Assembly: GCF_025602895.1 (NCBI RefSeq)
Contig: NW_026516225.1
Location: 558,001 to 622,000, forward strand
Source of the DNA: Polychytrium aggregatum
Lineage: Eukaryota; Chytridiomycota; Chytridiomycetes; Polychytriales
Direction of reading: 5' to 3'
DNA length: 64,000 nucleotides
This document shows positions 21,260 through 33,435 of the stretch, in pieces. Made by a program: the position numbers and the translations under genes. Under the pieces are notes generated by a model that did no database searches, was not told the DNA's origin, and saw nothing but the letters and a program-made list of their open reading frames with translations. Position 1 is the stretch's first letter; every line of letters starts with the position of its first letter.

Positions 21260-24200
21260 TCATCCCCACACATCAAGTACAAAGCGATGCTCGGATACCA
21301 ATCGAGTCATCAAGTCCTCGGCCTCTTGAGGCTCAAGGCCGCCAACCTTGGCAAACATCTCGACAAAGCTTGCGCGGACACCGTTGCCCATGGCGGTGCT
21401 GCCGCAGAGCAAAATCTTGGCTTGGGTGTTTTGGATGAGGCTCCAGAGCTTTTGCGCCACGTTCTCGTTGTTCGCAATCACCGACTGCACGTACTGCTTC
21501 GTTGGGCCGTAGCGGGAGTATGCGCTCTCCAGATGAGTCAAGGCGCCAGACTGGAGATATCCGCGAAGCTCCTCGCCAAACAGCTCGTCCAGATCCGGGT
21601 TCCTGGAGCCGTAGATGAGAATCGCCTCGCCCAAGGCAGCGCCCTGTTGCTGGAGGGCCTGGCGCTCCTGCAAAAATGACCTCATTGGGGCGATTCCTGT
21701 TCGATTCACCTGAAGTTAGAGCGACACGCAGTACATTCACTCACGGGGACCCCGCCTTCTGCGTCCGCCTTTGCTCGCATCCCCGCCACAGCCCCTCGCA
21801 GATAAATACCTGTGCCGGAGCATATCATGACAATGGGCACACTGGGGCTTCCCGGGAGCTGGAACTCTGATCCATGTGGACGAATGTGTCCGAGAACCAC
21901 TTGTCCAGGCTCAACCTGGGATAGGTACGTCGATCCAAGACCTTGGTATGTTACGGTGTTTCCTCGAGCATCCGTCAATTCCTCACGGAGCACTCCGACG
22001 CACAGCTGAAGCGAATCGCGGCTGACCAGTCGGCTCGAGGCGATGCTGTACAGCCTTGGCTTTTGCAGCGGAATGTTCTGTGAAGGGCATTTTCTGGAAT
22101 AAGGGCACTGCTGGGTCTGAAGCCAAGCGTCCCTCTACAGAGAAGGCTCTGCTCACTTTTGACTTGGACAAGAGTGCCTCAAAGCCCATGAACCCTCTGC
22201 AAATGCTTGCGGGTTGCCGGGTCGCGGTGGCTTGCTCATGTCCGACTTACCTCCAAGAACTGGCTGAGCGGAATCCTCAGGCTCTTGTATTTCGCAATGA
22301 GCTGCACGATCGACACATGGTTCTTCATAATCTCCTCGGCATAGGCCTTCATGGACTCGGCGTCGGTTCCGCACAGCTTCAGCAGTGCCTGCTTCTCAGG
22401 CGGACATTCCGTACAGCCGGACAGGAACTTGATAAAGCTTCGGGACGGACTGGCACGAATATCGACCCCGGCACGCAAGGTGTTCATCAAAGAGACGGGG
22501 ATGTCGAAGATTTGGAGATCCCTCTTGGTAACCGAGTACTTGTTAGACAGCTGAATGATCTCGTTGGCGCTGTGGCCGTCAAGGTCGAGACGCTCGATCA
22601 GCGCATTGATGTCGCAGTCGGGGTTGACAGGGAAGACGGCAAAGTGGTCGCCAGCCTGGTATTGGCACGCCTCGTTGCTTGGAATCTGGGTTCATCGGCG
22701 GAATCGAGCAGCGAGTGGGTGGAGGCGTAAGCGGATGCTCTCGCTCGATCATCCATGTGATGTGGAGATCTCGCGAGCACATTTGCTCCACAATCCGATA
22801 AATGAAGGCGATGGCATAGGTGCATGTCGTCGGCGGGACGAGGGCGGCTGGCGCAAAACGAACCCTACCTCAAGATCGAGATACCATGCTGCTTTGAGTG
22901 CCTCGGGATGGGTCAGCATGCGCTTCTCCTTGAGAATGTATTTGTGCATCTTGAGCGACTGGGATGCGGCCGGATTGGGCTTTGGCGTTGCTGCGTCGGT
23001 GTCGGGACCAAGCCAGGTTACCTCGATGCTGTTCGGCGCGGCCGATGTCTCAAGGACATCGCCCGTGGCCGTGGTCGAGACTTTGAAGTTGTAGGCAACG
23101 CGGCTCCAGAAGTGAGAGGTCCACTGGAGCATATCTCCATCAAAGTCACCGTCCTGACGATGCATGCGCCGATCATGGAGGAGCGTGCGACTGGTAAGCA
23201 GGCTGACCAACTTTGAGGGAGGCGCGAGTGTCGAGCACCCTCCCCCGCACCAAGCTGCGGCCGCTGTCGAGATGCGATTGCAAGGACCGCTCTGTCGCTT
23301 GGAGGTGTAGCTGCAGCGACAGATCGGCGGCTCGCCATGTATAGCTCGTTCTGAGCCGGATACAACATGCGTCTGCTTCGGGCCCATGTTTCACTTCATG
23401 CATTGAGAGAGCGTGTGTGTACGTACCACATCTCCGCAGCCACGCGGCAACAGCGAGGCGGCTCCGAGCTTGGACAGAGCGTTGTCGACGAGACCGGGGA
23501 AGGCTTGATAGGTCTTCCACTGTTTGTTTCCAACGCCATAAACTGCGTAGATGGAGCCGCTGAGCGGCGCTCCAGACTGTTTCGAAATCCACTGAGCAAA
23601 CTTTTTGGCATTATCGGGAGGATGGCCTGTCAGGAACGAAAGCATTCGGGGCCAGATTGCGCGATGGTATTAATACCGCGAAAAGGATCCATATCCTCAG
23701 CCACATTCACAGAGACACAGGCAGCGATCGTGCTCCTGCAAAGGGAAAATGGCTCGTGCATACCGTTATACGTGGACGTTACAACAACGATGAACTTTGC
23801 GTCAAATAGCTTGCCGTTGGCGTAGTTGTCAAGGGTATCGACCGTCGTGTTGAAGCCAAGCTTGTTGGCGGCATCACCAAGGCCTCTGGCCACCTGTGAG
23901 AGCACTGGATATCAGCCGCCACCGACACCGATATCGAGAGACTGTATCCACCCACGAGCATTCTTCCCTCCCGCAGAAAACTCACATCTTCGCTGGTGCC
24001 CATATTGGTACCGTAGAGAACCAGGAGCTTGTCGACGGGAAGTAAGTCATTGCGTGGTGCCGCAAAAAGAACATCTGCTGACATGGTGAGCTTCTCCGGG
24101 GCCGTGGCGACTTGGCCTGAGGTCGAGGTCGTGTCGTTGGCTGACTTTGGCGCCACAGGGACAGGTTCCGGCTCCGCTGGAGGGAGCGGATCCGGAGACG

Positions 24201-26981
24201 AGAGTCGGAAGCGGATGCCATGGGGTCGCAGAGTCAGCTTGACGTGCATGGTGGGGTCAGCATCTTCGGCAAGGGAGAACTTGAAGTTGTGAACCAAATG
24301 AGCCAGCACAATGCGGGCCTCGATCAGGGCAAACTGCGAGCCGATGCACGCGCGGGCGCTGTGGTATCGATGTCGGTCGAAACATGAGCGTCAGTGTTGA
24401 TTTCGGAGGTGGCCGTGGCGCATGGATATCAACCCAATGGCTGTACATACCCCAGTCCAAAGGGAATATACGAGTACTGAGGAAGCTTGGATTCGTTCAC
24501 AGGCAAAAAGTTGTCGGGATTGAACTGTTCAGGATTTGGACCCCAGATAGAGGTGTTTCTGTGGGTAGCTATGCCATGGAAGAGGATGCCTGTGTTTTCT
24601 GGAGAGGGTACAGACAAATGTCAGTCGAGCGGGCGAAACTGGCAGGAAGCCGGCAGGCAGCTGGCACGAAGCCCGATCAGCCTTCAGCAGCAGATTTGAT
24701 ACGCACTCTTGACGGCATAAGGGCCAACAAAGGTGTCCTTGATGCAGGTTTTAGCAAAGGCTGAAAGAAGAAAGAATGATTGATTTTGGTAAGATGGGCC
24801 AACTCTGAGGCGCGAACACTGGCTGCAAGCGCTGTTGTGCCGTGAATTCATACCGGGGGCAGAAGGATAGAGACGCAGGGTCTCCTTCAGAACGGCTAAT
24901 GTGTATTTGAGCTCGCTGACGTTCTTGTCATCAAGTGTGCCGTTTGTCTTGGAAAACACGGCTTCAACTTCTCGACGAACCTTGAGCTCGACATCGGGAT
25001 GGGTGGCAAGCATATAGAGCGTCCAGGTAAGGAGACCCGAGGTGGTTTCATGCCCTGCACCCAAACGAGGACAAATGGAAGACAGCATGAGCAAGGGGCG
25101 CATCAAGAAAATGCAGGCTACGGATATGCAAGAGCTCACTGACCGGCAATCATGAAAGTGACGATTTGATAGCAGATGTTTTCGGGAGTAAGCTTCTCTC
25201 CGGTCTCGGGATCCTCAAGCTCCAGCATTCTCGAGCACATGTCCGAGTACTGCTCTGGGTGCTCTTGATGCAGCTTGATGACGTCGTTGACGGTTTGCTT
25301 GATGAACTGCGCGGCCTTGTCATCTTTGGATTTCGAATGGCCCCCAGTAACCCAGTCGATCTGCTCCACAATGCCGTTGAGGGGACCGGCCTTGACCTTC
25401 TCCATGGCGCTTTCGAACAGCGAAACCATGTTGGTAACCTGGTACAAAAATCGTGAGGAGCATCAGAGGCTGTCCGCTGAATGGGCTTACTTACAGCCAA
25501 CGTTGCCATGGTGAAGCAGAATCGCCGCGACGGGAGAGCAACTCACAAACGGGTGCTCCTCTGCGTTCGAGATTGAGTCCAGCTTGTATGAAAAGCCAAA
25601 GAGAGACACGATATCCAAGGTGACTGAGGTACAATCGCGGATCGGTGTAAGTGCTGGATTGAGCCAAGAGCAGTGTGCTCGTCTCATCAGCGCGGGCAAG
25701 GGGAATTACCTTTGGACATCCAGTCAGACACATCGAAGGAGGTATTCGTGTCTTGGAAGCGTGTCTTGAAGGCTTTGACCAAGAGCAAGGTTTGCTCGTT
25801 CATCATGGGGATCGACGAGCTCAATGCCCTGACCGAAAAGGCGGGTAGAAGAATGCGATGGGCGCGGCCCCATTCGACATCGTGGTCGTTGGCAGTGAAG
25901 AGACCGTTGCCGGTGATGGGCTTGAGGTAGTGCAGCGCACCGTTGTTTGTGAGCTTGGAGAAGGCATCGTCCTGCCTCATGATGTCCTGGATCAGATACG
26001 GATCCGAGACGACAAGGACATTGCGGGCGCCGAACGAGAGCGGGAAAAAGTGGCCGTATTTCTGTGTCGTGTCCAGAAAACCCAAAAGCGCCCAAGTTTG
26101 GATGTTGGGCAATCCACAGGAGTTAGATACGTCGGCGTATTCAAAGATCTTCATATGCACCGACGGACTGCACGACGTATGCGACGCGAAACTCACCTGG
26201 ACGAGCTCATAGATGGCGATCACTGGGATCGGCAGCAAGTCGAGAGTATTGCCTGGACGTACGGAGGCTATTGTTAGCGATGGTGGCGGCGGGGCATGCG
26301 CCGGTATACGCACGCTTGCATGTTGCGAGGTAAGTGTCGTGGGGCCCGTCCCAGTGGCATACCGATGAATGGCTTGGGAGGAGGGCCTGGGAAGACGGGG
26401 AAGCGTGGGACATATGTGTTAATGTTCCGCGTCGACGATCCTGAAAGAGTTTGCGGCTGCCGCAATAGGCTGGGACATGCTTCGTGATAGCAGATCATCC
26501 TACCTGGCGGAAGCGGCAGCCGGTTGCGAGCCGCAGCCGAGCTCGCAAACCATAGCTTGCTGGATCTCAGATCACGGATGGTCGTGGCCTGGTCGGGCAG
26601 CGACGAGAGAAGCAGCTGGGTGGACTCGACAGGGTGTGGGGTCAGGCGCGGATACTCGAGGCCAAAGTCGATGGAGATCTTTTGCAAGAGCGAGTTGAGA
26701 TCATGGAAGGCCAGAACGGTGTTCTCGGAGCCCAGGACCGCACCACCGGCGGATGCCTCGTGTGGGAACGCGGGCGGAGAGCTGGCCTGGCCGCCGATGT
26801 TGACGAGGACAGACTGGCCAGGCGCACCGTTGTTGAAGATGGCGATGAGGAAAGGGACGGCAGGATCGGCCGACATGGCGAGCGCGAAGAGGGATGAGAG
26901 GGAGACCCACTGCAGCTGGCGAGGGATCGGAGTGCCGCTCCAAGAACGCGAGGCGGAAGACCGGCTTATGAACGGCGACAT
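21260..26981 (-). CDS. Cytochrome P450 / NADPH-P450 reductase fusion (CYP505-like)
   Basis: A self-sufficient monooxygenase; relatives (P450foxy/CYP505, CYP102) hydroxylate fatty acids near the omega end. Sixteen exons keep phase: 26981-26504, 26440-26363, 26252-26197, 26061-25710, 25623-25547, 25438-25144, 25054-24854, 24760-24707, 24598-24451, 24358-23986, 23893-23764, 23626-23427, 23153-22869, 22685-22251, 22059-21810, 21696-21260 (about 1282 residues). Visible motifs are the Pro-rich hinge (FPGPPPKPFIG), I-helix AGHETTS, ExxR helix (KETLRLYPSAP), heme loop FGLGARACIG (Cys about 584), FMN domain (LLVLYGTNMGTSED), FAD domain (YQAGDHFAVFPVN; RLYSIASS) and NADPH domain (CSGTGIAPMRSF; ending VLDVWG). 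The first exon is uncertain: it adds about 160 residues that relatives lack, though the frame is open and its donor/acceptor pair (63-bp intron) fits. Exons 2-16 are firm. Confidence 0.92.
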
Positions 26982-27326
26982 GGCGACTGCGGGCGAGTGG
27001 GTGCACGGCAACGCAAGACCGCCAAGCCGTCCGGATGCAGCGAGCGGGGGGCAAGACGCACGATGGGCCACGACGAAAGGCCCTGGCCAGGACCCCAACG
27101 ATGCCGGGCACAGGATCAGCATGGAATAGAGGACCGGGCACGGGAAGAACGGTAGAATCCCGTGCCTGTCGTGGGAGGAAAAACGGGGACTCGGGCGGGT
27201 GCACAGATTGGGGCGCGGACGGCGAAAGCAGTGCTGAAAAATGGGGCCGGGAGAACGGCACATTCCAAAGCTTGCTCTAAAGCGATTCGGCCGTGCGGGC
27301 CGCCGAGATCCTCATCGCGATCGGGT

Positions 27327-27386
27327 GGATGTCGAGTGCATGTCGAGTGGATATCGAGTGCATGTCGAGTGGATATCGAGTGCATG
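27327..27386 (+). repeat. Minisatellite, alternating 12-bp units
   Basis: gtcgagtgcat and gtcgagtggatatcgagtgcat units alternate about five times. Confidence 0.85.
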
Positions 27387-27479
27387 GTGATGCGGGGCGG
27401 GACGGCACCTTGCTCGAGCTCCGATATGCCGTGCCCGACAAAGGGTCTCCCAGACTCGATATCGGCGATAGGATTCGGC

Positions 27480-27830
27480 CCAGTAATATCGAGGACCAAA
27501 AGCGCACCGTCGCCCTCCAGACGATCCCGATGACGACACTGCCTTCCCAGCCCTCGTGGTCGATATTCCCGCACTGTGCAAGTTGCCATACGCTGTGGGA
27601 TCGAGACATCAATGTCTCACGGAACATGATCTCGGTATGCCAGTCGATCATCGCCACAGGAGATCGACCGGGTGTATTCAAGACCATGCTTCCCAAACCA
27701 ACCAAAACAAAGAAATTGCCAACCAGGACGGGAAACAATCTCACGGCTTGCCCGCTGGGGCCTACAGTCAGTCAGCGGGGTTCAGACTTCTGAAGCCAGG
27801 AAGGAACTGTCCCGTTTCTTTCTGGACCGA
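27480..27830 (+). pseudogene. Fanzor/TnpB-like nuclease relic (zinc ribbon and RuvC-III)
   Basis: The plus-strand frame encodes CASCHTLWDRDINVSRNM (27575-27628): a CxxC half zinc ribbon followed by the RDxNAxRN signature typical of TnpB/Fanzor C termini. It goes on as ISVCQSIIATGDRPGVFKTMLPK, co-linear with the relic at 20.7 kb (ITVCRSIVEIGERPAVFTRRLPK). The normal N-terminal domains are absent, and the frame runs into unrelated sequence upstream. About 100 bp after the homologous end point is TGTCCCGTTTCTTTCTGGAC (27808-27827), the same terminal motif as at the other copies. The fragment is non-functional as it stands. Confidence 0.75.
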
Positions 27831-28327
27831 CTGCACCCTTCGGCAAAGTTCAGCCTCTTCCCTTTCTCCGTTTTATTTCGTCCCAAAACGAAATCGCCGT
27901 CGCTTGCATATGGGTGCTGAATACACCCATCCATCGCTGCTCAGCGATCCGATGCTGCAGTCCCAGCTGCGAGGCAACTGACCTGATTACATATGGATTT
28001 GCTCGATGCAGGCCATCGCTTACTACGCCGACACATGCGATAAGGACAGCGTCTCGTTTGCTCAGATACCAGCCGATGGACTGTTAGACTTTTGCTACGG
28101 TAGGCTCAGTCCAACGACCAGTTGGCGAGATGATCCTCACCTTCGCTCGTCGTCCTTGCCTTGCGGACCCCATTCTGCCGCTGATCCTGGGCTTGGCGGA
28201 AAGCCGGGACAGCCGCTGCGGTGCGCCAAACGGCGGTCTCTTGATCTCAACGGCGAGTGCCTGCAGCCCAACCTCTGCATCTCCCCATCCTCGGCGCTGC
28301 GTATCGGTGCTGGATCCTCATGTTGCA

Positions 28328-28448
28328 TCGAGCACCACCAGCACCGAGCACCACCAGCACCGAGCACCATTGGCATCGAGCACCGCCCGCATCGAGTACC
28401 GCCCGCATCGAGCACCATCGGCATTGAGCACCGTCAGCATCGAGCACC
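28328..28448 (+). repeat. gagcacc-based degenerate tandem repeat
   Basis: Imperfect 15-18 bp units (catcgagcaccaccagc, gcatcgagcaccgcc and similar) are repeated about eight times. Confidence 0.8.
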
Positions 28449-28612
28449 GCGCCGAGGATCTGGACAGCCCCGGCCACCGCCACAGCTGGGGCAGTGGCGG
28501 CCTGTTCGCCATTCTCCGACCAAACCTTGTTGCGTTTCGTGTTGTTGACGAGGCCGTTGTCCGATGCAGACACTGTTTCGCCCATCTGCAACCGCCATTG
28601 ACGCCCCGGCCC

Positions 28613-28707
28613 CGGCCTCGACCTCGACCTCGACCTCGACCTCGACCTCGACCTCGACCTCGACCTCGACCTCGACCTCGACCTCGACCTCGACCTCGAC
28701 CTCGACC
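28613..28707 (+). repeat. Hexanucleotide microsatellite (gacctc)n
   Basis: About 15 uninterrupted copies of cgacct. It yields open frames (Thr-Ser or Arg-Pro on plus, Glu-Val on minus) that are not genes. Confidence 0.95.
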
Positions 28708-28981
28708 TTGGTGCCGGCAGTCACTCTGCGCTTTCCTCTGTCGCCGTCCCACGCACAATTGAGCCCAGGACCCTCGCGGCTTCCACACCGGCGTCACCTC
28801 CACCTCCACGCTGCCCGGCCTCATCGCCGCCCTTCTCCGTCTGGATCATCTGCGCCCTTTTCGACTCTTTCCGACTCTCGCACATCTTCCCAATAAGCGG
28901 CGCCTATGGGTGGATGGAAGAGGTGCGACGGCTCTTCACCGCTGGTCGGCTGTCGCTTCCGCCGGCTGGGCAAGCGTGCTA

Positions 28982-31145
28982 ATGCATCTCCCTTCTCGCC
29001 TCGAACCGGACGGGCCGGGCTCATGCAGATTCGAGCTCACAAAGTCCAGCGACCCAAGCTCGTCGGTGAAAGAGCGGCTGCTCTCCAGTATGGCCTGGGC
29101 CACTCTCAAATGGACACAGCGACTGGTTTATCCAAACGACTATCGCACATTCCAGTCATTTGCCGTCCAGACCGATACCGCGCTTCCGCTGACCAGCGCC
29201 AGCAGCTCGGCCGTAAGTTCTTATCACCACCTGTCATCGCCCGAGTCCTAGTCCAGGTCGTTTGGGTGGTGTCCAATGGCCCGCAGCTCGATAGCCAGTG
29301 CCAGAGTCTGGGACAGGCGCCTTTCGCTGGTCTGTAGCTCTGAGCACCCAACTGTCTGCCGACTTTCGCCAACCCAAATCTCGGCTAACTTGCTCGTGAT
29401 CCTGCCTGACCCCTCCATGGACTGAATATGCCGACATGGCCCTCAATGGAATGACGCCGCCGCCTCTCCTCGAGCCAGTACATGACCACCATCATGATTG
29501 GGTAAGGCGGCGCTGTGTGGCGGCAAGCTCGGGACGGATGCTGGCACGATTGTTTTCCTTGGGTTATGTGCTTGCCAGCCGCCAAGTACTGATTTTGCCG
29601 TGGACCTGATTATCCTCATTGCTGCGAGCTGCAGAACCCTGCAGACCCCCTTCGTGGTGCAAATCGACACAGGTTCCTCCGATCTTTGGGTGGAGGGAAC
29701 CGAGTGCACTGCCTGCCACGGCCCACACCACTACAACGTGAGCCAAAGCCGGTCAGCATACCTCGACGGCACGCCCAACCTGCTCACCTACGGAGACGGC
29801 TCATTCGTTGGATATCTCGTCAAGGACAACGTATCGTTTGGCGGCCTGTCGATCAAGCAGCAATACTTTACGAATGTGGTTGATGCCGACAACAGCGAGG
29901 CTGCAACGTTCTCCATCCTGAAGTACGATGGGCTGATGGGCTTGGCCCTCAATAATCTGACCCAATGTAAGCAGTGCGTCCCTCCCACAGCGGCGCCTGC
30001 TGTCCTGCTGTCCTGCTGTCCTGCTGTCCTGCTGTCCTGCTGTCCTGTTGTCCTGCTGTATTGTCATCATGCAGAGCGCTCGGTTAACGCACGCTGATAC
30101 TGTCCACTGCCGGTGACGTCAGCCACTGCCGTGGTTGACCCTGGCGGTGTCTCCACCAAGAATACTGTTATTCAATCGCTTGTCAAACAAGGCTCCCTCT
30201 CGAGTCCGGTCTTTACTGTGTTCCTGAATCCACAAGGGAGCACATTCAGCCCTTCTCACCAAGGCGAGCTGACCATTGGCATAACCGATGCCTCCAAGTA
30301 TCGTGGCTCGCTGAGCTGGCTCGATGTTGATGTCATTCCATACATCAGCCCAGAAAAGTTTCACTGGGCACTAAGCGTCACGTCGTTGCAAGCCGGGGGC
30401 ACCATCTTAGATCTGAGCGTCACTCCCACCTATGCGATAGTTGATTGCGGTATGTGTCTCTGATGCAGCCTTGTGGCCTTGACAATGTCTCTTGGTCCTC
30501 GTCATCGAGTCAGTCGGTCGCTCATCCGTCCTGCCATCCAGGCACCACCCTCATCCACGTCGATAGCAACACCCTCAACAACACCATCATACCCAGCTTG
30601 GGGGTGAACTCCACATTCCGCAGCTCATGGAACCTCTGGATGGTCGACTGCGTCGCTGCATGGCGGTCAGCCCCGCCGCTGATATTCTATTTGAAGGGAT
30701 TGCCCTTTCCTCTGGCACCAAGCGACTACATCCTGCCTGCCAGTGCCGACAACCGCACATGCTATGTTGGGATCACCTCGAGTACGTGTGAGCAGGCATC
30801 GCAATGGGGGCCAGTCAGGATTGTTTTGCAACGCCCGTATCTTATCCATGCGCGCATGCATGCATTGATCATTTACTCACCTGCTCACTACATCGCTCGT
30901 GGTCCATGTCTCCAGGCGATACCGTGCCGACGTGGCTCCTCGGTGATGTCTTTCTCTATCGCTGGTACTCTGCCTTTGATGTCCAGCTTGGCAGGGTCGG
31001 TCTGGCCCAGTCTGTCGCTCCTCCAACTCCACTAAACCAGTCGTGGACAGCAGGCTCAGTTTCGGGCAGCACTCGCGCGGAGTGGTCTGCCCATCATCTC
31101 CTGTTGGCATCGATATTGTATCTATTAGCTTGGTGGGCTTCCTAG
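28982..31145 (+). CDS. Pepsin-family aspartyl protease with GPI-type tail (yapsin-like)
   Basis: A secreted or cell-surface endopeptidase. Exons 28982-29212, 29479-29501 (a 23-nt microexon), 29635-29966, 30123-30449, 30542-30781, 30916-31145 keep phase. The microexon and its neighbour give YMTTIMIGTLQTPFVVQ, matching the family's Y..i.iGtp.Q.f.v block, directly before catalytic IDTGSSDLWV. LTYGDGSFVGYLVKD is the flap region. The second catalytic motif is VDCGTT, with Cys where Thr or Ser is usual. The C terminus has a Ser-rich stretch and a hydrophobic end (HLLLASILYLLAWWAS) typical of GPI anchoring. The start is unresolved: the ATG at 28982 lacks a signal peptide, so a 5' exon is probably missing. 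The first listed exon (propeptide-like) is less certain than the rest. Confidence 0.87.
29997..30059 (+). repeat. tgtcctgc tandem repeat in an intron
   Basis: About seven units of gctgtcct within the protease intron 29967-30122. Confidence 0.9.
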
Positions 31146-31579
31146 GCTGCTACAGCTTGTTCAGAACGAAACGGGACGGGATCCCAGGGCTTTTTTTTTG
31201 CATCAACCACTCTGTTGCTGGTTTGGGGGGGGGGATACAGTTTTGATATACAATCTGCATTCAACTCTGACGGACAGAGTGGCTCTCAGTGTCAAGAGGG
31301 TCGAGGCGAACGAGTCGCTCGGTGTGTGTTCCGGGCCATGGGCATCTCTGGAACTACCCAGAGTACCTGGCGAATATGAGCCTCCGTGGTCTCGGTGGAC
31401 ATTCCTTCCATTGCTTCTGCAAGGCAGTTCACGAGGCCTTCCCAGGCAGCCACAATGTCGGTCTCGCCAAACCGAGGCGGAGCTCCGTTCTCTGGTTGTC
31501 ACCCCAGCCAGCCAGAGCCAGCCAACCTCGGCTCGATCTGCTCCAGCACAATCTGCTCCAGCTCTGCTCCGCGGCTATC
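31146..31579. other. Intergenic with a lone element-end motif
   Basis: The 3' flank of the protease gene and 5' flank of the MAT2B-like gene. At 31156-31177 it has cttgttcagaacgaaacggg followed by ac, the outer end of the Fanzor-associated/MITE family, starting 11 bp after the protease stop. Its opposite end is not seen. Confidence 0.5.
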
Positions 31580-33435
31580 ATGCATGAACAATCGATCCGC
31601 ACCGTCGTCGTCACCGGCGCCTCCGGCCTTCTTGGCCGCGCTGTTATGGCGGCTCTCCAGGAACAGCAGCAGCGCCTTGGAATCCGAGGTAAGCGAGCCG
31701 GCTGTCAGCTTTGCAACAGACAGACCGAAACGCACTCTCAGCCCAATGACGGAGGGTGCGCGCGCACTAATCGCTTCTGGAACCATCGCAGTGATTGGAA
31801 CGGCCTTCTCCCGCTCCACCGGCGATCTTGTGAAGGTGAGACGGTTGCCGATCGCTGTGGTGGCAGCACGCCCACTCAGGCTCCTTCTCTTCATCGGTTT
31901 GGGCAAACCGTCCACTCGCCCGTCTGAAACGCTCTGGCTCCAACGCACAGCTCGATCTCACCGATGTTGCAGAAACTGAGCGCTTTCTCTTCGAGCTCAA
32001 GCCATCAGGTGCGGCCTGGCCACGATCGATGGGCATTCAGCATCTGAACTACATCGACCGTCTTGCTGGCTTGGGAGGAGGGAGGGAACTCGGAATCGTT
32101 CAGCGATTTGCCTACACACTTCGCATCTGTCTCTCTATCCGCAGTCAGTACTCTGCGTCCGTTTCTTAACCTATTTTCTTTTTTGGGGGGGGGTTGGCGG
32201 TGTGCAGCCATCATCCATTGTGCAGCCGAGCGCCGACCTGATGTCGCCGAGCGAGATAGAGACGGCGTCCTCCGCTTGAACGTCGAGACCTCAGGAGCCC
32301 TGGCCCGCATTGCCAAAGACATCAACGCCTGGCTATTGTACATATCCACCGATTATGTCTTTGATGGCACACAGCCTCCATATGAAGTAACGGCGACGCC
32401 CAACCCTCTCAACTTTTACGGTCTGTTGCGCATGTTTCGTCCGGTGGCAGCATGCAAGCGACTTGCATCGCTTTTGAGCCGAACTCGTGCTGATTGATGG
32501 ATCCATCATCAGGGCTCTCCAAGCAGCAAGGCGAGGTCGCTGTCGCTGCCGCCAACTCGGATGCTGCCATTCTTCGTGTGCCGGTCCTGTAAGTACTCTG
32601 GGGATGGCGGATGCAAACCCTGGCTTTGGCTCTTTGGCTCTTTGGCCCTTTGGCTCTTCACTCGTCATTCCTGAAATCGACTCTCCTATCGTCCCGCCCC
32701 TTGCCCGTTCGCCGCGGTGTATTCGTTGGCCGTGCAGCTACGGACACACCCACTACTTTGCCGAGTCTGCCGTCAACATCCTCTTGGATCTTGTCATCTC
32801 GTCCAAGCCTGCGAAGATGGACCATGTCCAAGCCCGCTTCCCCACCAATGTGGCCGATGTGGCCAATGTCATTCTGCAGATGCTGGGTGAGTCCGCTGCT
32901 CGATCGTATGCCGTCATTGTGGGTTGACCCCAGCGATGTGGGCGACGAGTTTACTTTTGTTGATGTCTCCTCTGTCGCTCTGTCGCTCTGTCGCTGTGAA
33001 TGCAGAGCGAGTGCAGGACAAGGACCGAGCTCCGCGAGGCATATACCACTTCAGCGCCTCTGAACAAATGTCCAAATACGACATGTGCGGTGAGTTCTTG
33101 GGCGACCCTGAGGCAGCGTGCAAGCCGACTGCAGCGGCTTGTCCATCCAACAAACTCTTCGGCTCCACGAACAGGCGTCCATGTTCTCACCGATACCCAC
33201 TTGAACTTTGATCTCTGATCTAGTCCGTCTGGGGACCATTCACGGCACGGACGTCGGCCACATCACCCCGGTGACTGTCCTTCCGCCTGGTGAGGCTGTG
33301 GCAACCCGTCCGCTCAACGCACAGCTGTCCAACTCCAAGCTGATCCAGGAGGGTTTCGACATCAGCCATGTCAAGTACGATGACTGGTGGAAGACTCACT
33401 TGAACCACGAGCTCGCGGTCAACCAAAGACAATAG
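31580..33435 (+). CDS. Methionine adenosyltransferase 2 beta-like (RmlD-type SDR)
   Basis: Seven exons keep phase: 31580-31688, 31880-32008, 32208-32420, 32513-32588, 32738-32886, 33006-33089, 33224-33435 (323 residues). It is an extended short-chain dehydrogenase fold: the NAD(P) glycine motif VVVTGASGLLGRAV, then IIHCAAERRPDVAE (near-diagnostic for MAT2B), the LYISTDYVFDG active-site region, the YG-x3-K catalytic pair (YGLSK) across the third intron, DHVQARFPTNVADVANV and PRGIYHFSASEQMSKYDM. MAT2B binds and regulates the catalytic MAT2A subunit that makes S-adenosylmethionine; bacterial relatives reduce dTDP-4-dehydrorhamnose. The length equals the animal protein (about 330). Whether it regulates a MAT or acts as a reductase cannot be told here. 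Confidence 0.92.

Larger units (their letters stand above)
26982..28981. other. Intergenic; repeats and a Fanzor relic
   Basis: No intact gene is supported. It contains a minisatellite (27327-27386), the Fanzor-like fragment (27480-27830), a gagcacc-rich repeat (28328-28448) and a hexanucleotide array (28613-28707). The first exon(s) of the aspartyl protease, with the signal peptide, should lie near its right end. Confidence 0.5.

Noticed and set aside
28434-28724. Minus-strand Glu-Val repeat protein and plus-strand Thr-Ser repeat protein
   Set aside because: Both are translations of the (gacctc)n hexanucleotide array with no other coding support.
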